From Sclerodactyla briareus (taxonomy: Eukaryota; Echinodermata; Holothuroidea; Dendrochirotida; Sclerodactylidae): 64,000 bases of DNA. The stretch's first letter is position 1; each line of letters opens with the position of its first letter. Both the position numbers and the translations under genes were made by a program. Shown here one piece after another: positions 1 through 12,300 of the stretch. The DNA is taken from assembly GCA_026419785.1 (NCBI GenBank), contig JAODTK010004721.1, positions 234,987-298,986 of the forward strand, written 5' to 3'. Under the pieces are notes generated by a model. The model was not told the DNA's origin. It saw only the letters and a program-made list of their open reading frames with translations, and searched no databases.

Positions 1-1149
1 TGGGGAGGATGATCGTTTTGCCGTCTACCACTGTTTTGCATTAATGTTAAGTGGCGTGCTCTCACGACGCAAATACTCCAGTGCCCAGGTACTGGGAGTA
101 CCCGACCATATTCTACTAAGAGCGTTTGATTGAGACGTATGTTTTTCTGTGTATGATGTGTTTTATTTTCCGTCTTATTTGAAAAATTAAAAAAATGAAA
201 CAAAAAGCAAACAGAAACTTAAAACATAAAAAGCGCCGTTTTGGACCTAGGGGGTAGGCTGAGGCCCGTCGGGGAACCTGGACCCCCCGTCGGGGAAATC
301 CTGGCGCCACCACTGCAGATACCCCTTCACTCACTCTTCTAAGGAAGGGAGAAAGGGGCTCCAACTGTGGCAGATGACATACTGCCATAATATACAATAC
401 CGAAAAGTATCTCTGTTTCCGACGGATTTCTCAGAAAGTGAAGTAGAAAAGTTATCGATGAGCCTATTCCGCACTGCAAGCACTGAGAAGCAAGTTCAGA
501 ACAAGTTTGCCGTGCCTGCTTAGGACTACAAATATACATACAGGGGGTGAAATGAGAGTGAGAAACTAACCCCCCCCCCCCTCCCACCTACGCCCAAGCA
601 GCCACTGTGAACGTCATTAATAATTGACCAGTCCGACATCAGAAAGAAATATTCACCTATGCTGCCAATTTCATCGAGAGCTGGTTCATAAAATCTGTGA
701 CTGGCAGACTCACCACCGGAGACATATTCAGTATTATGTTAAGTTGGTTTTATCGTATCTCAATACCGCTCTTGTGGGTTGCGTCCTAGGGAGGGAGAAC
801 AAGTAATCACAAACCCCCTGAAACTCCCTCGGAAGTCTCAGACCAACCCCCATCAGTTTGGAGGTAAGGTTTGGAGTTAGGATTCACCGGATCCGGATGG
901 TGTTTCGTATCGAAAAAGCATGATCTCTGTCTCGACGGATTTCCCAAAAAGTAAAAGAAACGTTATTGGTAAGCTCTGTATTTGGATCCAGTAGTTGGTA
1001 AAACATCCACTGGACCTATCACGCCGACAATGAGAGTCAGAAAGCTGGATTACACTTGGTGTCTAGATGAAAGAAGAATCTCAGTTCACGTTTACGGTTT
1101 TGCTGTTAACAACCCGGGATGGCAAACAATTTTAATCACGTATGGAAAT
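1..1149. other. No gene seen; diverged repeat pair
   Basis: No coding region is supported. Two segments, about 390-465 and 905-980, are diverged copies of one repeat: both have a 'cgacggattt' core followed by an A/G-rich stretch, a 'gttat' block and a shared 'agc' ending. A GC-rich patch at 240-320 ends in a 'cctggcgccaccactg'-like string that recurs in altered form near 9910-9940, so it is probably repeat-derived. A C-run lies at about 569-580. Confidence 0.5.
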
Positions 1150-3590
1150 AAAAATGTTGATAAGCTAATTTGTTACAACGTGGCTGAACTTCTGGGTATA
1201 TCGTCTTGTATATCGTCTTGTACCACGGTTTGTTCACGTTTGTTGGTAACACAGTTCAAGAGAGGTATGTCGACAAGTTGGTTCACCATTTTATACAACA
1301 TTGTCACACGGTTTCCCCCTATCTCTACTTCAAGCGGCTTCTAGTCAAGTCTTTGAAGATTCTAGTACCAGTTCCTGGTTCTCTAGAGTATTCTAACCTG
1401 CAAAATCTAGCAGCTTGCCGATGTTTATTATTCAGAGCATTAACGTTCTTTTGAATGGTATGAAATTTCCATGAGTAGAGGCGTAATGGAGTATGGATGA
1501 AGAAGGCAGTACGAGGTATTACAGTTTTACCGAAAGTAAGTAAGCGGTGTTTTAACCTTCTGTTACAGTTCCAAAGACTACTACGAATAACAAGCATACG
1601 CCGGGTCTTCCTAACAGTTTGGATGTGTGGAGAAACCAGGCAAATTTTTGTGACATTAACTCCAATGTAGAGTGCTGACTTAGTTCTCGTCAGTGGTTGC
1701 CCACAAGAGGTGTATGTCCGCACTAAGGAAAAAAACAATCATCGGCAAAGAGGCGTGCTGTACACGATAAGCTGTTGGGCAGGTCATTTATGTATCAAAG
1801 AAAGCGGATAGGACCAAGCACGCCCTGTGGAACACCAGATGATACTTCAACTTCCTTTGATGTAGCACCATCAACAAGGCACTTGCTGAGTGCGACTACT
1901 CGGGAAGCATTTATCCAAATAGATATAGAGACGGTGATTCCATAAAAGTCAGTTTAGGGATGAGGCGCTGAAGAGGTACTTTATCAAATGCCTTGGAGAG
2001 TCCAGACCAGACCAACATCAACATTACGGTTCTTATCCAGTTCACGGGCAAGGTTATACACTGTTAAGATCAGCTGAGTCCCACACTGAGTCAGCGGAAG
2101 CCGTGTTGATAATCAGTCAGGACATTATTTGCTTCCAGGTGCTTTACGATGAAGCTTGGGAGAATGTACTCCATAATCTTGGATGAGATGCTCAGCAGGG
2201 ATACTCCCCTGTAGGCACTAGTTAGATATTTCTTACCCTTTTTAATATTGGAGTCACTTTTGCCGTTCTACATGCATCTGGAATGCTACCACTGTCTATG
2301 GGGGACTGGAAGAGATCTTGGAAAGTGGAGCAATTTCTGCAATTTTTTAGTATCCATGGGGGAATAACGTTGGGCCCTCGAGCCTTCGATGGATTAGGTC
2401 CGTAAGGATTTTTCAACAACCGGGGGGGGGGGGGGGGTTTTGTAGTATGTCGACTGCCTATGCTCTTGTAAATACTACCCATAAGGATGGAATGTCTCCC
2501 CTTTCAGGGGGAGCAAACGCACTACTAAATTGCCTACTAAGAGCTTCAGCTCTGTCATTTGCATTTCGCCAGATGGTCCTATTTTCTTGAATATCTGCTG
2601 GAATCGTACACCTTGGTTATCTCTTCTCTTTTAGTGCTGGTCCAAGGATGTTCAAGATGTATTTGGCTTCTGTCGGCTTGAGGTTTTTCTTTAAGTTTCT
2701 ACCTTCTTCTTTAGACATTTCCCAATCCTCGGGTCTCCCGGATGTGTTAGCCTTATTTTTAAAGTCGTTGTTTCCTCCACACTGCCTTCGGAAACTACGG
2801 TTGAACCAAGGAACGCCCCTTCCACTACTAGAGTGGCCGTGAGGCACGAACTTGTCCATACATTCCACACGAACTTGTCCACACATGACAGAATGATCTG
2901 TCATGTGTTTCAGGAAGATCTTAAGTTTAACCCTTGGCTTTAAGCTTAGTTCTAGGCCACTGATAAGTATGTGTGATCAGAAAATTCACAAGAAACTGTA
3001 ATGTTACTGATACGGACCGGATTGTTCGTAATGACGAGGTCAAGTATATTGCTAGCGTTTCCCTGGATCCTGGTTGGCTCAACGACACACTGGTGTATGC
3101 CATGGTCATAATTAGTTCATACGTTTTTGGGCTGCGATAGTGCTGGCTCCAGTGTTTGGAAGGACAGACAATGATTCCCAGTTAATATTTGGGATATTAA
3201 AATCACCAACAAGATAAAAACTCCATTTCAGAGTCTAGATAAACATTCTACAAGCTTTTTTTAGGCCATCCTGGTCACCAGTTCTATAATAGAGACCAAC
3301 AATCAGGGGCTTGCGCCCTCAGTTTGGATTTCACTCCAGATAGTTTCACAGTCACTTTTGAGAACTGGTTGGTAACGAGTTTCTCTGAAATAGCTTGAAA
3401 AACTCCACCACCTGGTGTTTCTGACGCGATCTTTTCTATAGACGTTAAAACCAGGAGGAACGATTTCATTACTGTTTCTTGTCAGGTCGAGCTAGGATTC
3501 TACACCACACAGAATATTAGTCTCAGTAAGGGCTGCCATGTCGGCAGCGTTCGCACGGCAATTCGGCAATTTGGATGCATGCAATACTGT
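1150..3590 (-). mobile_element. Decayed non-LTR retrotransposon (jockey/CR1-like ORF2)
   Basis: This minus-strand LINE carries an apurinic-type endonuclease followed by a reverse transcriptase. The endonuclease start is seen near 3520-3560 (a DMAALTETN string with the usual catalytic-Glu context), and an ILDLVITN-type motif lies near 3020-3060. The RT begins near 2480 with NPSKARGPNVIPPW and SGSIPDACRTAKVTPI. It continues through LSISSKIMEYIL and NVLTDYQHGFR near 2080-2210, and reaches the catalytic FADD at 1738-1749. The C-terminal thumb region, with RQAARF and TNLSTYL, lies near 1300-1450. Many frame breaks are present, so it is a dead or badly sequenced copy. Clade assignment within jockey/CR1 is uncertain. 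A run of about 16 G lies at 2421-2437. Confidence 0.85.
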
Positions 3591-3599
3591 TCACAGGGG

Positions 3600-4404
3600 T
3601 TTTCTGCGTGCCTCGTTATCCAGTGGTATCCAGAGAGGAACACACAACAAAGACATAACAGGAGAATCAGTCAGACTGAAAATGCTGACTTGAGAGAAAC
3701 GTTTCAAGACGAGACTTGAAAGTAGTTACAGTCGGAGCCAGACGGAGTCAGGATAGTGTATTCCAAAAGGGAGGAGCAGCAGAGGCGAATGAACGGTCAC
3801 CGTAGAACTTGGTGGATGAGCGAACCATGACTTTAAGCTGTTGCTTTTAAGATTACCTTAAAGATCTGAGAGGATGCAGCTGAACAGCTCTGAGATGAAA
3901 CTGGGAGCCACTGGGAGAAACTGGGAGTTGATTGCTTTATATATGAGAAGAAGGATTCTAAAAGCAATTCGCTGCCTTACTGGGAGCCACTGAAGCCTGT
4001 ATAGCAGTGGAGTGATATGCTCATGACGAGGAAAAACAGAGAATAAGACGAGCAGCAATGTTCTGCACTCGCTGAAGCTTGTTAATAAGATAGTCAGGGA
4101 GACCAAATAACAAGGAATTACAAGCATCCCGCCTGAATGTGACAAAAACATGGATCAGCATAGTGATGGTCTTCTGATCGAGGTACTGGCGAATGTCCCC
4201 AATCATTCTAATTGCATGCAGTGCGGCTTTACAAATGGTTTTCACATGACTAGACATTATAAAAGAAGAGTCCATATTCATTCCTAAATTGCGAGCTTGA
4301 GATACAGGTTCAGCAACAGAATTGCTGACTTTGATGAACAGTATTTGAAGAGCTGTGCCGTCACGCCCGCTGCCCACCGGATGGCCAACCCCCGCGGGGC
4401 CCAC
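3600..4404 (-). mobile_element. L2/CR1-like LINE fragment (RT C-terminus)
   Basis: This is a second minus-strand LINE fragment, directly upstream of the previous one. The frame at 4404-4021 gives ARNLGMNMDSSFIMSSHV, an ICKAALHAIRMIGDIRQYL block and LPDYLINKLQRVQNIAARL. The frame at 4050-3858 continues with HEHITPLLYRLQWLPVRQRI, and weaker traces of the family C-terminus run to about 3665. These are the usual motifs of the region after the RT palm in L2/CR1-type elements. At least one frameshift separates the two parts. The 5' portion is missing, as expected for a truncated LINE insertion. Its 3' end abuts the endonuclease start of the neighbouring LINE. Confidence 0.85.
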
Positions 4405-4599
4405 GAGCTGAAGACGCGCCGCAGGCGCGCTCGGGGCTGCCGTTTACCCTTAGCGAAAACAAGTATTTGCTGGGACCCCTCAGCGCATCGATGGTGCGTA
4501 TTCCTGTACTGACTCTGTGTAAGCGAGCGACACCTGGCTTGTGAACACGATAACTCAACTCCTTGATGTAAGAAGCCTATATGTGATGTGTTGGTTTCC

Positions 4600-5300
4600 C
4601 ATAATGAAGTACATCTATTATGTTTTAGGGTCAGGTCAGAGGTTACCTAAGGTCAACAGAGGTTAAAGTATGAACACCTTGTGAACACGATATATCCGGA
4701 ATGCTGGGGAGTACAAAAACCCTATTGTTCCTGGTGTGGAGGTCATTTGTTGGTGATAAATGATAGAATTGTAAAAAAATATATACTTTGGCGAATTTTG
4801 CCTTGCAAAACTTGCCCCACTTGGATGGATCGAGTACATACTTGGTACGTAAGAACATGGTTCCCATCGTTTTTGGGCCAGATCAAGGTCAACTGAGGTC
4901 ATTAAAGATCAAGGCAGTCAAGGGAACGCTAAGCCTTTTGGCTCTTTGGTTTCACGACCAAAACATCTAATTCGAAGTTCAATTCCGGTGGCATTCCACA
5001 GATATTGTGTTAACAAGCTTTCTCAGAATGTGATCTCTCTGGACACTGAATGGGTGTAAACTGGCCTCTCAAATGATAGGGCTCGTCCTCTCATATTTGC
5101 AACCAATACATGCATATTTCGATAATAGGTTTGCAATCTTAAGACATCCTATCTGCAGAAGATTTTTTTTATGTCTACCTGCCACATACTGGCCCAATTT
5201 TAACCTAACCAATATTTTGCCTCGAACTAATATCACGCTAACATGCTTATCTATAAATGACAAGTCACACCCTTAATGGCCTTGAAATAGCTTCCAAAAC
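4600..5300. repeat. Dispersed repeat family R1 (fragment)
   Basis: This is a fragment of repeat family R1. Diagnostic pieces are a 'gaggtcattaaagatcaaggcag'-like segment, 'cctattgttc' next to a tract describing the start of the unit, and alternating TGACC/GGTCA words. The same words recur in many places in the window. No coding frame is supported in either strand. Confidence 0.5.
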
Positions 5301-5636
5301 GACGGGGTTCTTTATATCTGCAACCCGCATGCCTAATTTGAACTTAATATACGTCTGCGTTTCCCAGAAACCGTTCTTGTAAGTTTTTTCCCAATTTGAC
5401 TTTCGCAGTCAAACGCAGCATGCTATCGCCCATTTGATTTTGCTAGAAAGGTTGAATCAATTGTGTTAGTTGATGTCAGTGCATTATCATAACACCTATG
5501 TTGATATTTCGTGACTCTTGAATCACACAAATGGAACCCAGGCGTAGCTCTCTATTGTCTCCACATATCAATCTTCAATTACAAAGGGATGATTCGCAAA
5601 AAGCTATAAAAAAAAAAAACACAGAAAAGGTTATAC

Positions 5637-5742
5637 CTTCAATTTCTGTGCCGTCACTTTTCAGCTTGAGCCCCATGACGCTGCTGGTGACTGTTGTTCC
5701 ATTACTCCCCCACGAGAATGGGTTGTCAGCCATCTCCACCAG
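5637..5742 (-). CDS. Polycystin-1/REJ-family exon, GAIN-domain segment
   Basis: This 106-bp exon is the most 3' one seen in the window. The acceptor is a pyrimidine-rich tract ending TCTCGTACAG, and the donor is GAAG|GTATAA. The frame is open and reads LVEMADNPFSWGSNG, then TTVTSSVMGLKLKSDGTEIE. The 'NPF-aromatic...V.S.V..L.L....G.EI' pattern is characteristic of the polycystin-1/PKDREJ region just before the GPS cleavage site. It joins in phase 0 to the preceding exon at 8247-8512, which ends in IDVQ, giving the family's usual junction. The exon ends in phase 1. No following exon was found to the left, where LINEs occupy the sequence, so GPS, membrane and PLAT exons should lie outside the window. 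Confidence 0.75.
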
Positions 5743-7227
5743 CTGTACGAGAGAAATGTGAAAGTGGTAGAGGGGAATCAACTTCAGCAACCCGGCAACA
5801 GCAATGAAACTAGGGCACCCATAGTGATGCAGTTCATATTACACCGATGTAATTATTTTGTTGCGAATAGATTGACATAGGCTAATAACTGATTATTTAG
5901 GCCTGAAACGGTTTTTGGTACAAAATGACACTCATCATTAAATATTAGGCACTAACGATACTGATGATTACAATAATACTAATAATAATGAAAATGATAT
6001 ACACGGTACTTAGCAGCGCCATTAACCAAAGTATCACAGCGCTCACGGGAAACAAAGAGGAAGCAATACGATGAACATAGAATACACAACAAAATCAAAC
6101 CAGGTATGCTTTTCGACGGCGCTTGGGCGTTTTCTGTTCGAGTCATCTGGGTCACCCTAAGCTGGCAAATGAGCCACCTTACACTGCGGAAAAAAGCACA
6201 TGTGCCGCTCCAATTGGTTAGCCAATGTACTTCACAATTGGCCCCATGGCCCGGCATTCTGCACACATGAATTGTACTGTTTTCTTTCTAAAGAAGTTCG
6301 ATGACCATGTATAAAAAACTTTGTGTGGAAGCATTGTCCAAGTTGAGTGTATCATGAATCATGGGCAAACTTTTTATAATTTATGATGATTTCTTTGGAG
6401 AACGGGATGTACATTGCATTTCCTTCAACAATAGCTCATTATGTCCTCTCGATAATGCTTTGACTTTAACCTTTGAAGATGACCCAAAGGTCAGTACACA
6501 TTTTGTTCTATTTTTCTTGGTCAAAATCCATTGAAAAATGAAGAACGTTGACGTGACCTGTAAACAATGGGATTCATGTACATAATACGGGGAACCCTCA
6601 TACAAGGTGTGAGCTTGATCCACCTAACTGGGGCCAAGATATCGTGATCGTATCACAAGCCAGAATATCAATTTTTTACAATTCCCTCATCAAAAAAAAA
6701 CAAAAATCAACGCAAAAATTGAAGCGTTATTTTACTCTCCATGAGAAAGTTGCACATCAAATTCCAGCTTGAGCTCCATTCATCCATGTGTGAAAGAATG
6801 TCAGAGTGGTATCAGTGACGCTTTGCAAGCAAACATTCCGGGTTTGGATTTTAGCAGTCAACGGACGTTTTTCTTAGGTTGCTTTACTTGCAGTTGCGAT
6901 GGGCGAGGTGTTGACTTCACTCCATGGTTCCGATGTGATGTAGTGGATTGTTTGCAATAAGTCTCGTCGGTCGGCTTTGAACCTCCGCTCTTCTTGGTTC
7001 GGATAAAGTGGTCTGGCCTGTAGTTCACTGACTGTTCTTTCAGAGGGATACCGGAATCAGGTTAGGATTGTTTACACCCCTGCTTTACCGGCACTCCTCC
7101 ACGATTATTATGGCAGGGTTCCCTGATGAGCCTCACTTGGCTTCCTGAACCCATAGAAATCAAATCAATACATTTCCATGATCGTTTCGGTTGAGTTCTT
7201 TAATTATTGCAAGTGTGTTTTGGTCTA
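5743..7227. other. Intron sequence, no gene seen
   Basis: No coding or RNA gene is supported here. The stretch lies inside the intron between two polycystin-family exons. It holds AT-rich unique sequence, an R1-like fragment near 6470-6640 and another near 6720-6790. Short frames in this region are not bounded by convincing splice sites. Confidence 0.5.
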
Positions 7228-7258
7228 CTGGCCCATGGTTAGTTAGTTAGTTAGTTAG

Positions 7259-7331
<73 letters not shown>
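7228..7331. repeat. (TTAG)n microsatellite
   Basis: About 25 copies of TTAG in tandem, with one missing base near 7259. It is a simple tetranucleotide repeat. It is not the animal telomere hexamer TTAGGG. Confidence 0.95.
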
Positions 7332-7627
7332 GTCCTGGGTTTGTACAATTCTGTCCGCTTATAGTGAACAAACAGAAATATAGATGACTACCAGTGTCTC
7401 GTGACTGGCGGTAGGAGTGTCGAAGAGGGACTAGACTATTGTAGGACTCTAAAACCCGGCACCCGTCGGGCAGCCCCCTACTACATTTTCTAGCGGCTCA
7501 CAAACCCGGCCCCAAAGAATTATCAGACTTCACTGCGAGGGGGAGGGAGGGGGTTTACCGGTGGCAGGGGTATCAGGTCAGTGAGCAGTGACGGAGGAGT
7601 CGCGGAAGCAATTAACTAAGAGCTGTC

Positions 7628-7682
<55 letters not shown>
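7628..7682. repeat. (AAT)n microsatellite
   Basis: About 18 perfect copies of a trinucleotide AAT/ATA repeat. Such tracts often mark the 3' tails of L2-like LINEs and SINEs in this window, but no element body is evident next to this one. Confidence 0.95.
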
Positions 7683-7684
<2 letters not shown>

Positions 7685-7884
7685 ACAAGGAAGTATCGGG
7701 AGCTATGACAAAACAGACAACAAAAACAAAGCAGAAACTGCATGGAAAACAGATACGTTGATAGCAAACAGTCCGATCAGTCAGTTCAGATTTTTTGAAT
7801 TATTTGATGTCTATGAGACATGCCTCGAGACGGTTGGCAACACGATCACTGTCATTCAAGGAAGTATAAAATATGAGTATCGTC

Positions 7885-8270
7885 AGCGTACTACTGCATG
7901 TTCATTTACTGGACATCAATGGGAGTGCCACTAGTTGTCCTGTTATATACTGTACGTAACTCTGATTCTGGCTAACTACTGCATGGTTCATTTACTGGAC
8001 ATCAATGGGAGTGCCACTAGTTGTCCTATCATATACTGTACGTAACTCTGATTCTGGCTAACTCCTGCATGGTTCATTTACTGGACATCAATGGGTGTGT
8101 CACCAGGGCCCAGGGGTCCTGTTATATACTGTACGTAACTCTGATTCTGGCTAACTACTGCATGGTTCATTTACTGGACATCAATGGGAGTGCCACTAGT
8201 TGTCCTGTTATATTTCTAAATCAGGTTTACGGCATGGTTTACTCACTTGGACATCAATGACTGCTTCAGA
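7885..8270. repeat. Tandem array, 86-93 bp unit, derived from an exon end
   Basis: Four to five copies of a unit carry the words 'tttactggacatcaatgg' and 'gtacgtaactctgattctgg'. The second word starts at 7952, 8038 and 8131, giving periods of 86 and 93. The last unit merges into the 3' end of the polycystin-family exon, where the complement of the donor reads 'tactcacttggacatcaatg'. The array therefore looks like a repeated duplication of an exon end plus its donor region. Confidence 0.85.
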
Positions 8271-8512
8271 GTCACCAGTGGTCATGTTACTGTGGAGGTG
8301 GCCAAGTCGTGGCAGCTTGAACCAGCCACCTCCTTTAGGGCTGTTCATTTGCATATCTCCAGTCTGATTGGAGGACTGCCTGCTCACAGAGAGACCGAAA
8401 GCAGGTGTCTGGACAAAAGGTTTCTGATTCCCCTGGTATCTTGTTGGCTGCTATTATGTCCTGGACATCGTCAATGGTATCAATAACAGACATGATAAAC
8501 AGTCTTTGCCAA
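8247..8512 (-). CDS. Polycystin-1/REJ-family exon, GAIN-domain segment
   Basis: This exon has a strong acceptor (CCTCTCTTTCCTTTCATAG) and a consensus donor (CAA|GTGAGT). The first half reads VIDTIDDVQDIIAANKIPGE in one frame. After a one-base slip near 8420 the second half reads KPFVQTPAFGLSVSRQSSNQ, then SPKGGGWFKLPRL and MTTGDSEAVIDVQ in another. The blocks 'I..IDD.Q....NK.PGE', 'TP.FG.SV' and 'V.VQ' in that order match the GAIN segment of polycystin-1/PKDREJ proteins, a self-cleaving extracellular domain. It splices in phase 0 to the exon at 5637-5742. The slip could be a sequencing error or a real lesion; clean splice sites favour the former. Confidence 0.72.
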
Positions 8513-8689
8513 CTATGAAAGGAAAGAGAGGAGGTTTGTTAATCAAGAAAGCCACAAAAACTTGCCTTTGACTCATTCATGACAACCCACGAACAGACAG
8601 ACGAAATGGGTGGATATGTACTAGTTCAGTGAGTTGCTTGAGATAACATCTTCATAGCTTTCTGATGAGAAGACTACACAACAAATGAC

Positions 8690-9160
8690 TTCACTTGAAT
8701 ATACTGGTACTTAACATGTTCATAAGGGATTTTCACCTCTGACCTCGGTCGATCCCGTTAGACTTGACATGTGGAGTTGCCTTCTGTGGTGAGGATGCCC
8801 CTATTGTTGTTGGTCCAGTATCAGGTTATCCAATGTCAGTTGACAGGGGAAAGTTGATGAAAAACACCTTGTCAGCCCGAAATCTAATGATGGCAAGTAT
8901 CGATGGACTAAGTAGGGATAGGTTTGCACCTATGGTGAGGATGAACCCTATTGTTTTTTGGTGTCATGTCAAGGTTCACTGAAATGTCACCAGAGGGTTG
9001 ATCCTTCTAGATCTCTGCAAACGACACATTAAGAGGTTTATGGTTGCAATGGACAGTTTTGTTCGTCTAGTGTGAGCTTACATCCTGGTAACTACTGTGA
9101 CCTAATTTGGACCTGTGACTTCGGGGTCATTTTTCGTGAGGATCAGACTCGTTTGTTGAC
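8690..9160. repeat. Dispersed repeat family R1 (fragment)
   Basis: R1 words occur here: 'cctctgacctcgg', 'gaggatgcccctattgttg', 'ggtccagtatcagg' and the related 'gaggatgaaccctattgttt'. They recur at the same spacing as in the copies at 20-22 kb and 30-31 kb. The small open frame across it is a by-product of the repeat. Confidence 0.6.
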
Positions 9161-10390
9161 AAACAAACCCATACGTCAAATTGCTACTGGCGCGTACTAA
9201 ATACACTTTATCGCATAGTACCGCCAGTTATGTCCTCTGCAAAACGGGTTTGTTTGTGTGTTGTTTTTGTTGTTGTAACAATTCAATAAAGCTGATTCCT
9301 GTTCGAAGCATGGCTTTCTCAGAACGAATCATTTTGGAGAGGATTATTATTCTGTTCGTCTGTGTAGCTACCACAAGACCCAATTTCCCATGTTCACACA
9401 GAATTGGCAATGCAGTAATTGCAGTCCATTAAACCATGTTCACATAAATCTTTCAATGGGGTCCCTGATGTGTTTCCTGTAGCAAAGCCAGCTACTGTGG
9501 TTATTGTGTTATCACATGTCCAGTCAAAGCCACACAAATATACGTTGAACTACTCACTGAGTCCCTTCCAAAGTCACTGATTCATCAGCACTCACTTCTT
9601 TTAATCTATGGTAGACTTGGAACAAAACTGTTCCATGCGAGTACCCAGCAACCTTTGTACAGCTTCCTGTTGCTAAGTAGAGAGGGCTACATGAGCCTAG
9701 ACGGAGCGGGGGGGGGGGGGATAATGAAGCCTATCCCCTACTTTCAACAAGTCTTCTCCCACCCTAATTTCACTTGTCTTATTTCGTTAAAGAGCCCGAT
9801 CGGGTAGGCTTAACATGTGAAATCCGAGGAAATTCTCAACAGAAATCTGGGAAGGGAAAATGAAGATTGGGGCTACGTGTCCGGGCACCTTGCTCAATTC
9901 CTGCCCACCCAGGCGAATCCTGGTGCCGCCCCTGTTAGGGTGTGGATCCTCTAATGCCTTCATTGATCAATTGTTTTCTGTTCTGCCATTTGCAAATGTA
10001 CCAACATTAGGCGAAGTTAGGTTGGCAACTTTCAATCTCCTAACTTAGTGTCTCGAAAGGTTTTGGTGTGCTTGGGTGTTAAGGGATCTCTGAAATTTCC
10101 GCTAATACTATGGAGACCACTGAGTTATATTCGCTAGCGATTAGAAGAAAGAAAATCTTTTCTACAAATCTGGGTCATGTCAATCTACACATGAACTGGT
10201 GTGTGGTTAAGTTAATTATTCTGCTCCTTGCCTGCTCAGATGAATATTCCAATTTCGGGTGAAATCTTGAAAGGTCTCCTTTTGTCTCCGAATTACCTTT
10301 AATGTGAATTCCTGGACACACGGGAATGAGTAGCTGCTGGTAACACTGGCTTTTTGAATTATAATTCAATATATCTGTAGAATATGTATT
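9161..10390. other. Intron sequence, no gene seen
   Basis: No coding exon is supported. It contains a G-run of about 14 near 9707-9720. The GC-rich string near 9870-9940 resembles the one near 240-320. There are two small frames on opposite strands at 9181-9432 that look fortuitous. Confidence 0.4.
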
Positions 10391-10399
10391 TCGCGATTT

Positions 10400-10860
10400 T
10401 CCATATTATAACTCGTCATGCTCCTTTAATGATCCCCGTGGTCCTTAAACACCACATATACCCTTGACCATATGACCTGGTATCATGACATTCCAACTTT
10501 TCCGTAAAAGGAATGCATTTTGCATTGTTAATATCCTACCCGTAATTTTATGATTGAAAAGGCAAGATATAAAAAAATGGTACATGGACCTTCTTCGAGT
10601 AGACTTATTACCAGTCGTCGTGATGCTCCTTAAAATACACTGGATCCAATGGCCATTCGGCTTTGTCCCTTGATTTTTATCCTGCAATCTGTTGGGGGTG
10701 AGTTGCTTGTCCATGCAAACAAAATGGCCAAAATAAGCCCCAAGATTACCTTGACCTAAAATCCTGAACCACCACAGAAATACAACTAATTAATGATGGC
10801 ACTGACTATCATGTTCATCCAATTCAACCCGTGACTGACGTGCGCTGAAATGCACTCTGC
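10400..10860. repeat. Dispersed repeat family R2 (fragment)
   Basis: Family R2 is recognised by 'gaccttgacctaaaatcctgaac', 'aatgatggcactgactatc' and 'atgttcatccaattcaacc'. These words recur in order at 12.0-12.3, 13.3-14.2, 25.6-26.2 and 36.7-37.9 kb. No coding capacity is seen. Confidence 0.6.
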
Positions 10861-11294
10861 CCTGTCAGATCATACTAAACATCAATAGTTTAGGATCTTG
10901 CTGTCAATTGACATATAAACGTAAACGCGTCTCATCAGACTTTTTCAAACTATGTTAACGATAAAAAAATATAAACAAAATTGTTGCTCGTACTTCTCAC
11001 ATCGTCTCTTTGCTGACGCCACAAATTTTTCGTCCATGACCAAGACTGTAGTAAACTGGCCCCTGAAGCACAAAACACCCTCAGTAATCTTAAAAGGCGG
11101 TTTCACGCCAACAAGCTCACACTCCATTTTGTGAAGACCAACTACACTATTTTCCACGCTAAGATGGTTAACAAGCATTCCTGTCCAGAGGCCTTTGACC
11201 CTGAAAGTTCTCAGATTTGTCTTTTTCTCTTTTGTCTTTTAAACCTCATATTGATGACCTTTGCAGTGACCTTGCCAAATACACTGACATAATA

Positions 11295-11600
11295 TAATCC
11301 TAAATCTCGTTCTTATATAGCGCTTTTCCACGTCGAAGACATGCTCAAGCGCTTGACAGATATTACCCCTGATCATTTAGTGACTTGTCACACCCCGTAC
11401 TATATAGCACGCACCTCTCGCTTGTTCTCTTCCGACGCACCATTCCAGTACGTCGCTTCAACCCCCGGGGGACTTCCCAATAGGGCTTGCACATACGGCG
11501 CTCGCTACTCTTGACAAATCACCTCACAAGGTTACCCACTTTAACACGTGGGTGGCGTGAGACATTTCAGAGACCGATTCTTTGTCCAACGCCCAGCGAA
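11295..11600 (-). mobile_element. SINE body fragment, related to the 22.3 kb SINE
   Basis: This segment aligns by eye with the SINE at 22335-22765. Shared landmarks in order are 'tatatagcgcttttccacgtcgaagacatgctcaagcgctt' (split here as two words), 'acagatattacccct', 'catacggcgctcgct', 'cacctcacaaggttaccca' and 'acgtgggtggcgtgaga'. The tRNA-like head, which would lie at the right end on this strand, is not evident. It is therefore either 5'-truncated or more diverged. Confidence 0.6.
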
Positions 11601-11989
11601 ACGTCCTCGGGCTTCCAACATATCCTGACTATCGGATGATTGTATCTCTCGTCACCGGATCTGACAATGGGCCAACACTGATTTTGTTTGTCTTTACGCT
11701 CAGCCTACCTCTAACAAAAGTGAACAAGAGTGACAATGTCCACAGTAGCACACCCTTCCAATATATCGTACGATAGTATGCCGTTTACTATGAAATTCGT
11801 GTTCATGATTGGCTCCATTCCCATGACCATGCATCAAACCTGATTTTGTATTTACATGTCATACTTGAATCATTATAGTTAGAAAAAAATTCTAATAGAC
11901 TGTTCTTTGGTTCCACACCTTTGTTACATTTATGTAACAAGGAAAATTGTCTCGCATAATCAGTTGAATAATGGACGGATCCGTTTGCA

Positions 11990-12300
11990 AGAAGGCTTCT
12001 TTGGACAAAATTACCCCCTAGATGACCTTTGACCTCAAATTCCTGAACAACCCGAAAGGATCATTAGTCACTAATAATACTGAACAAGTTCCATGAACAT
12101 CCGCTTGTAACTGTATAGAAGAAGCATTTTGCAGTTTTTCGCCAAATTACCGGAATTTACCCATACGTCAAATTCCTGAACATGGCCAATCATATATGAC
12201 CAACTATCATGATCAACCAATTCATCTGTGGGAGTAACGTTTTGACTGTTCGACGCAAAAATGACCATCAGATGACGTAATCAATGACGTAAGTTCCCAG
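11990..12300. repeat. Dispersed repeat family R2 (fragment)
   Basis: R2 landmarks are present: 'tttgacctcaaattcctgaac', 'gtcactaataatactgaacaa', 'gaagcattttgcag' and 'atcatgatcaaccaattcatctgtggg'. It is non-coding. Confidence 0.6.

Noticed and set aside
4356-4455. GC-rich patch as a tRNA or a gene
   Set aside because: No cloverleaf, pol III boxes or supported frame; left as an unexplained compositional patch at the edge of a LINE.
7228-7331. Interstitial telomere repeat
   Set aside because: The unit is TTAG, not TTAGGG, so it is an ordinary microsatellite.
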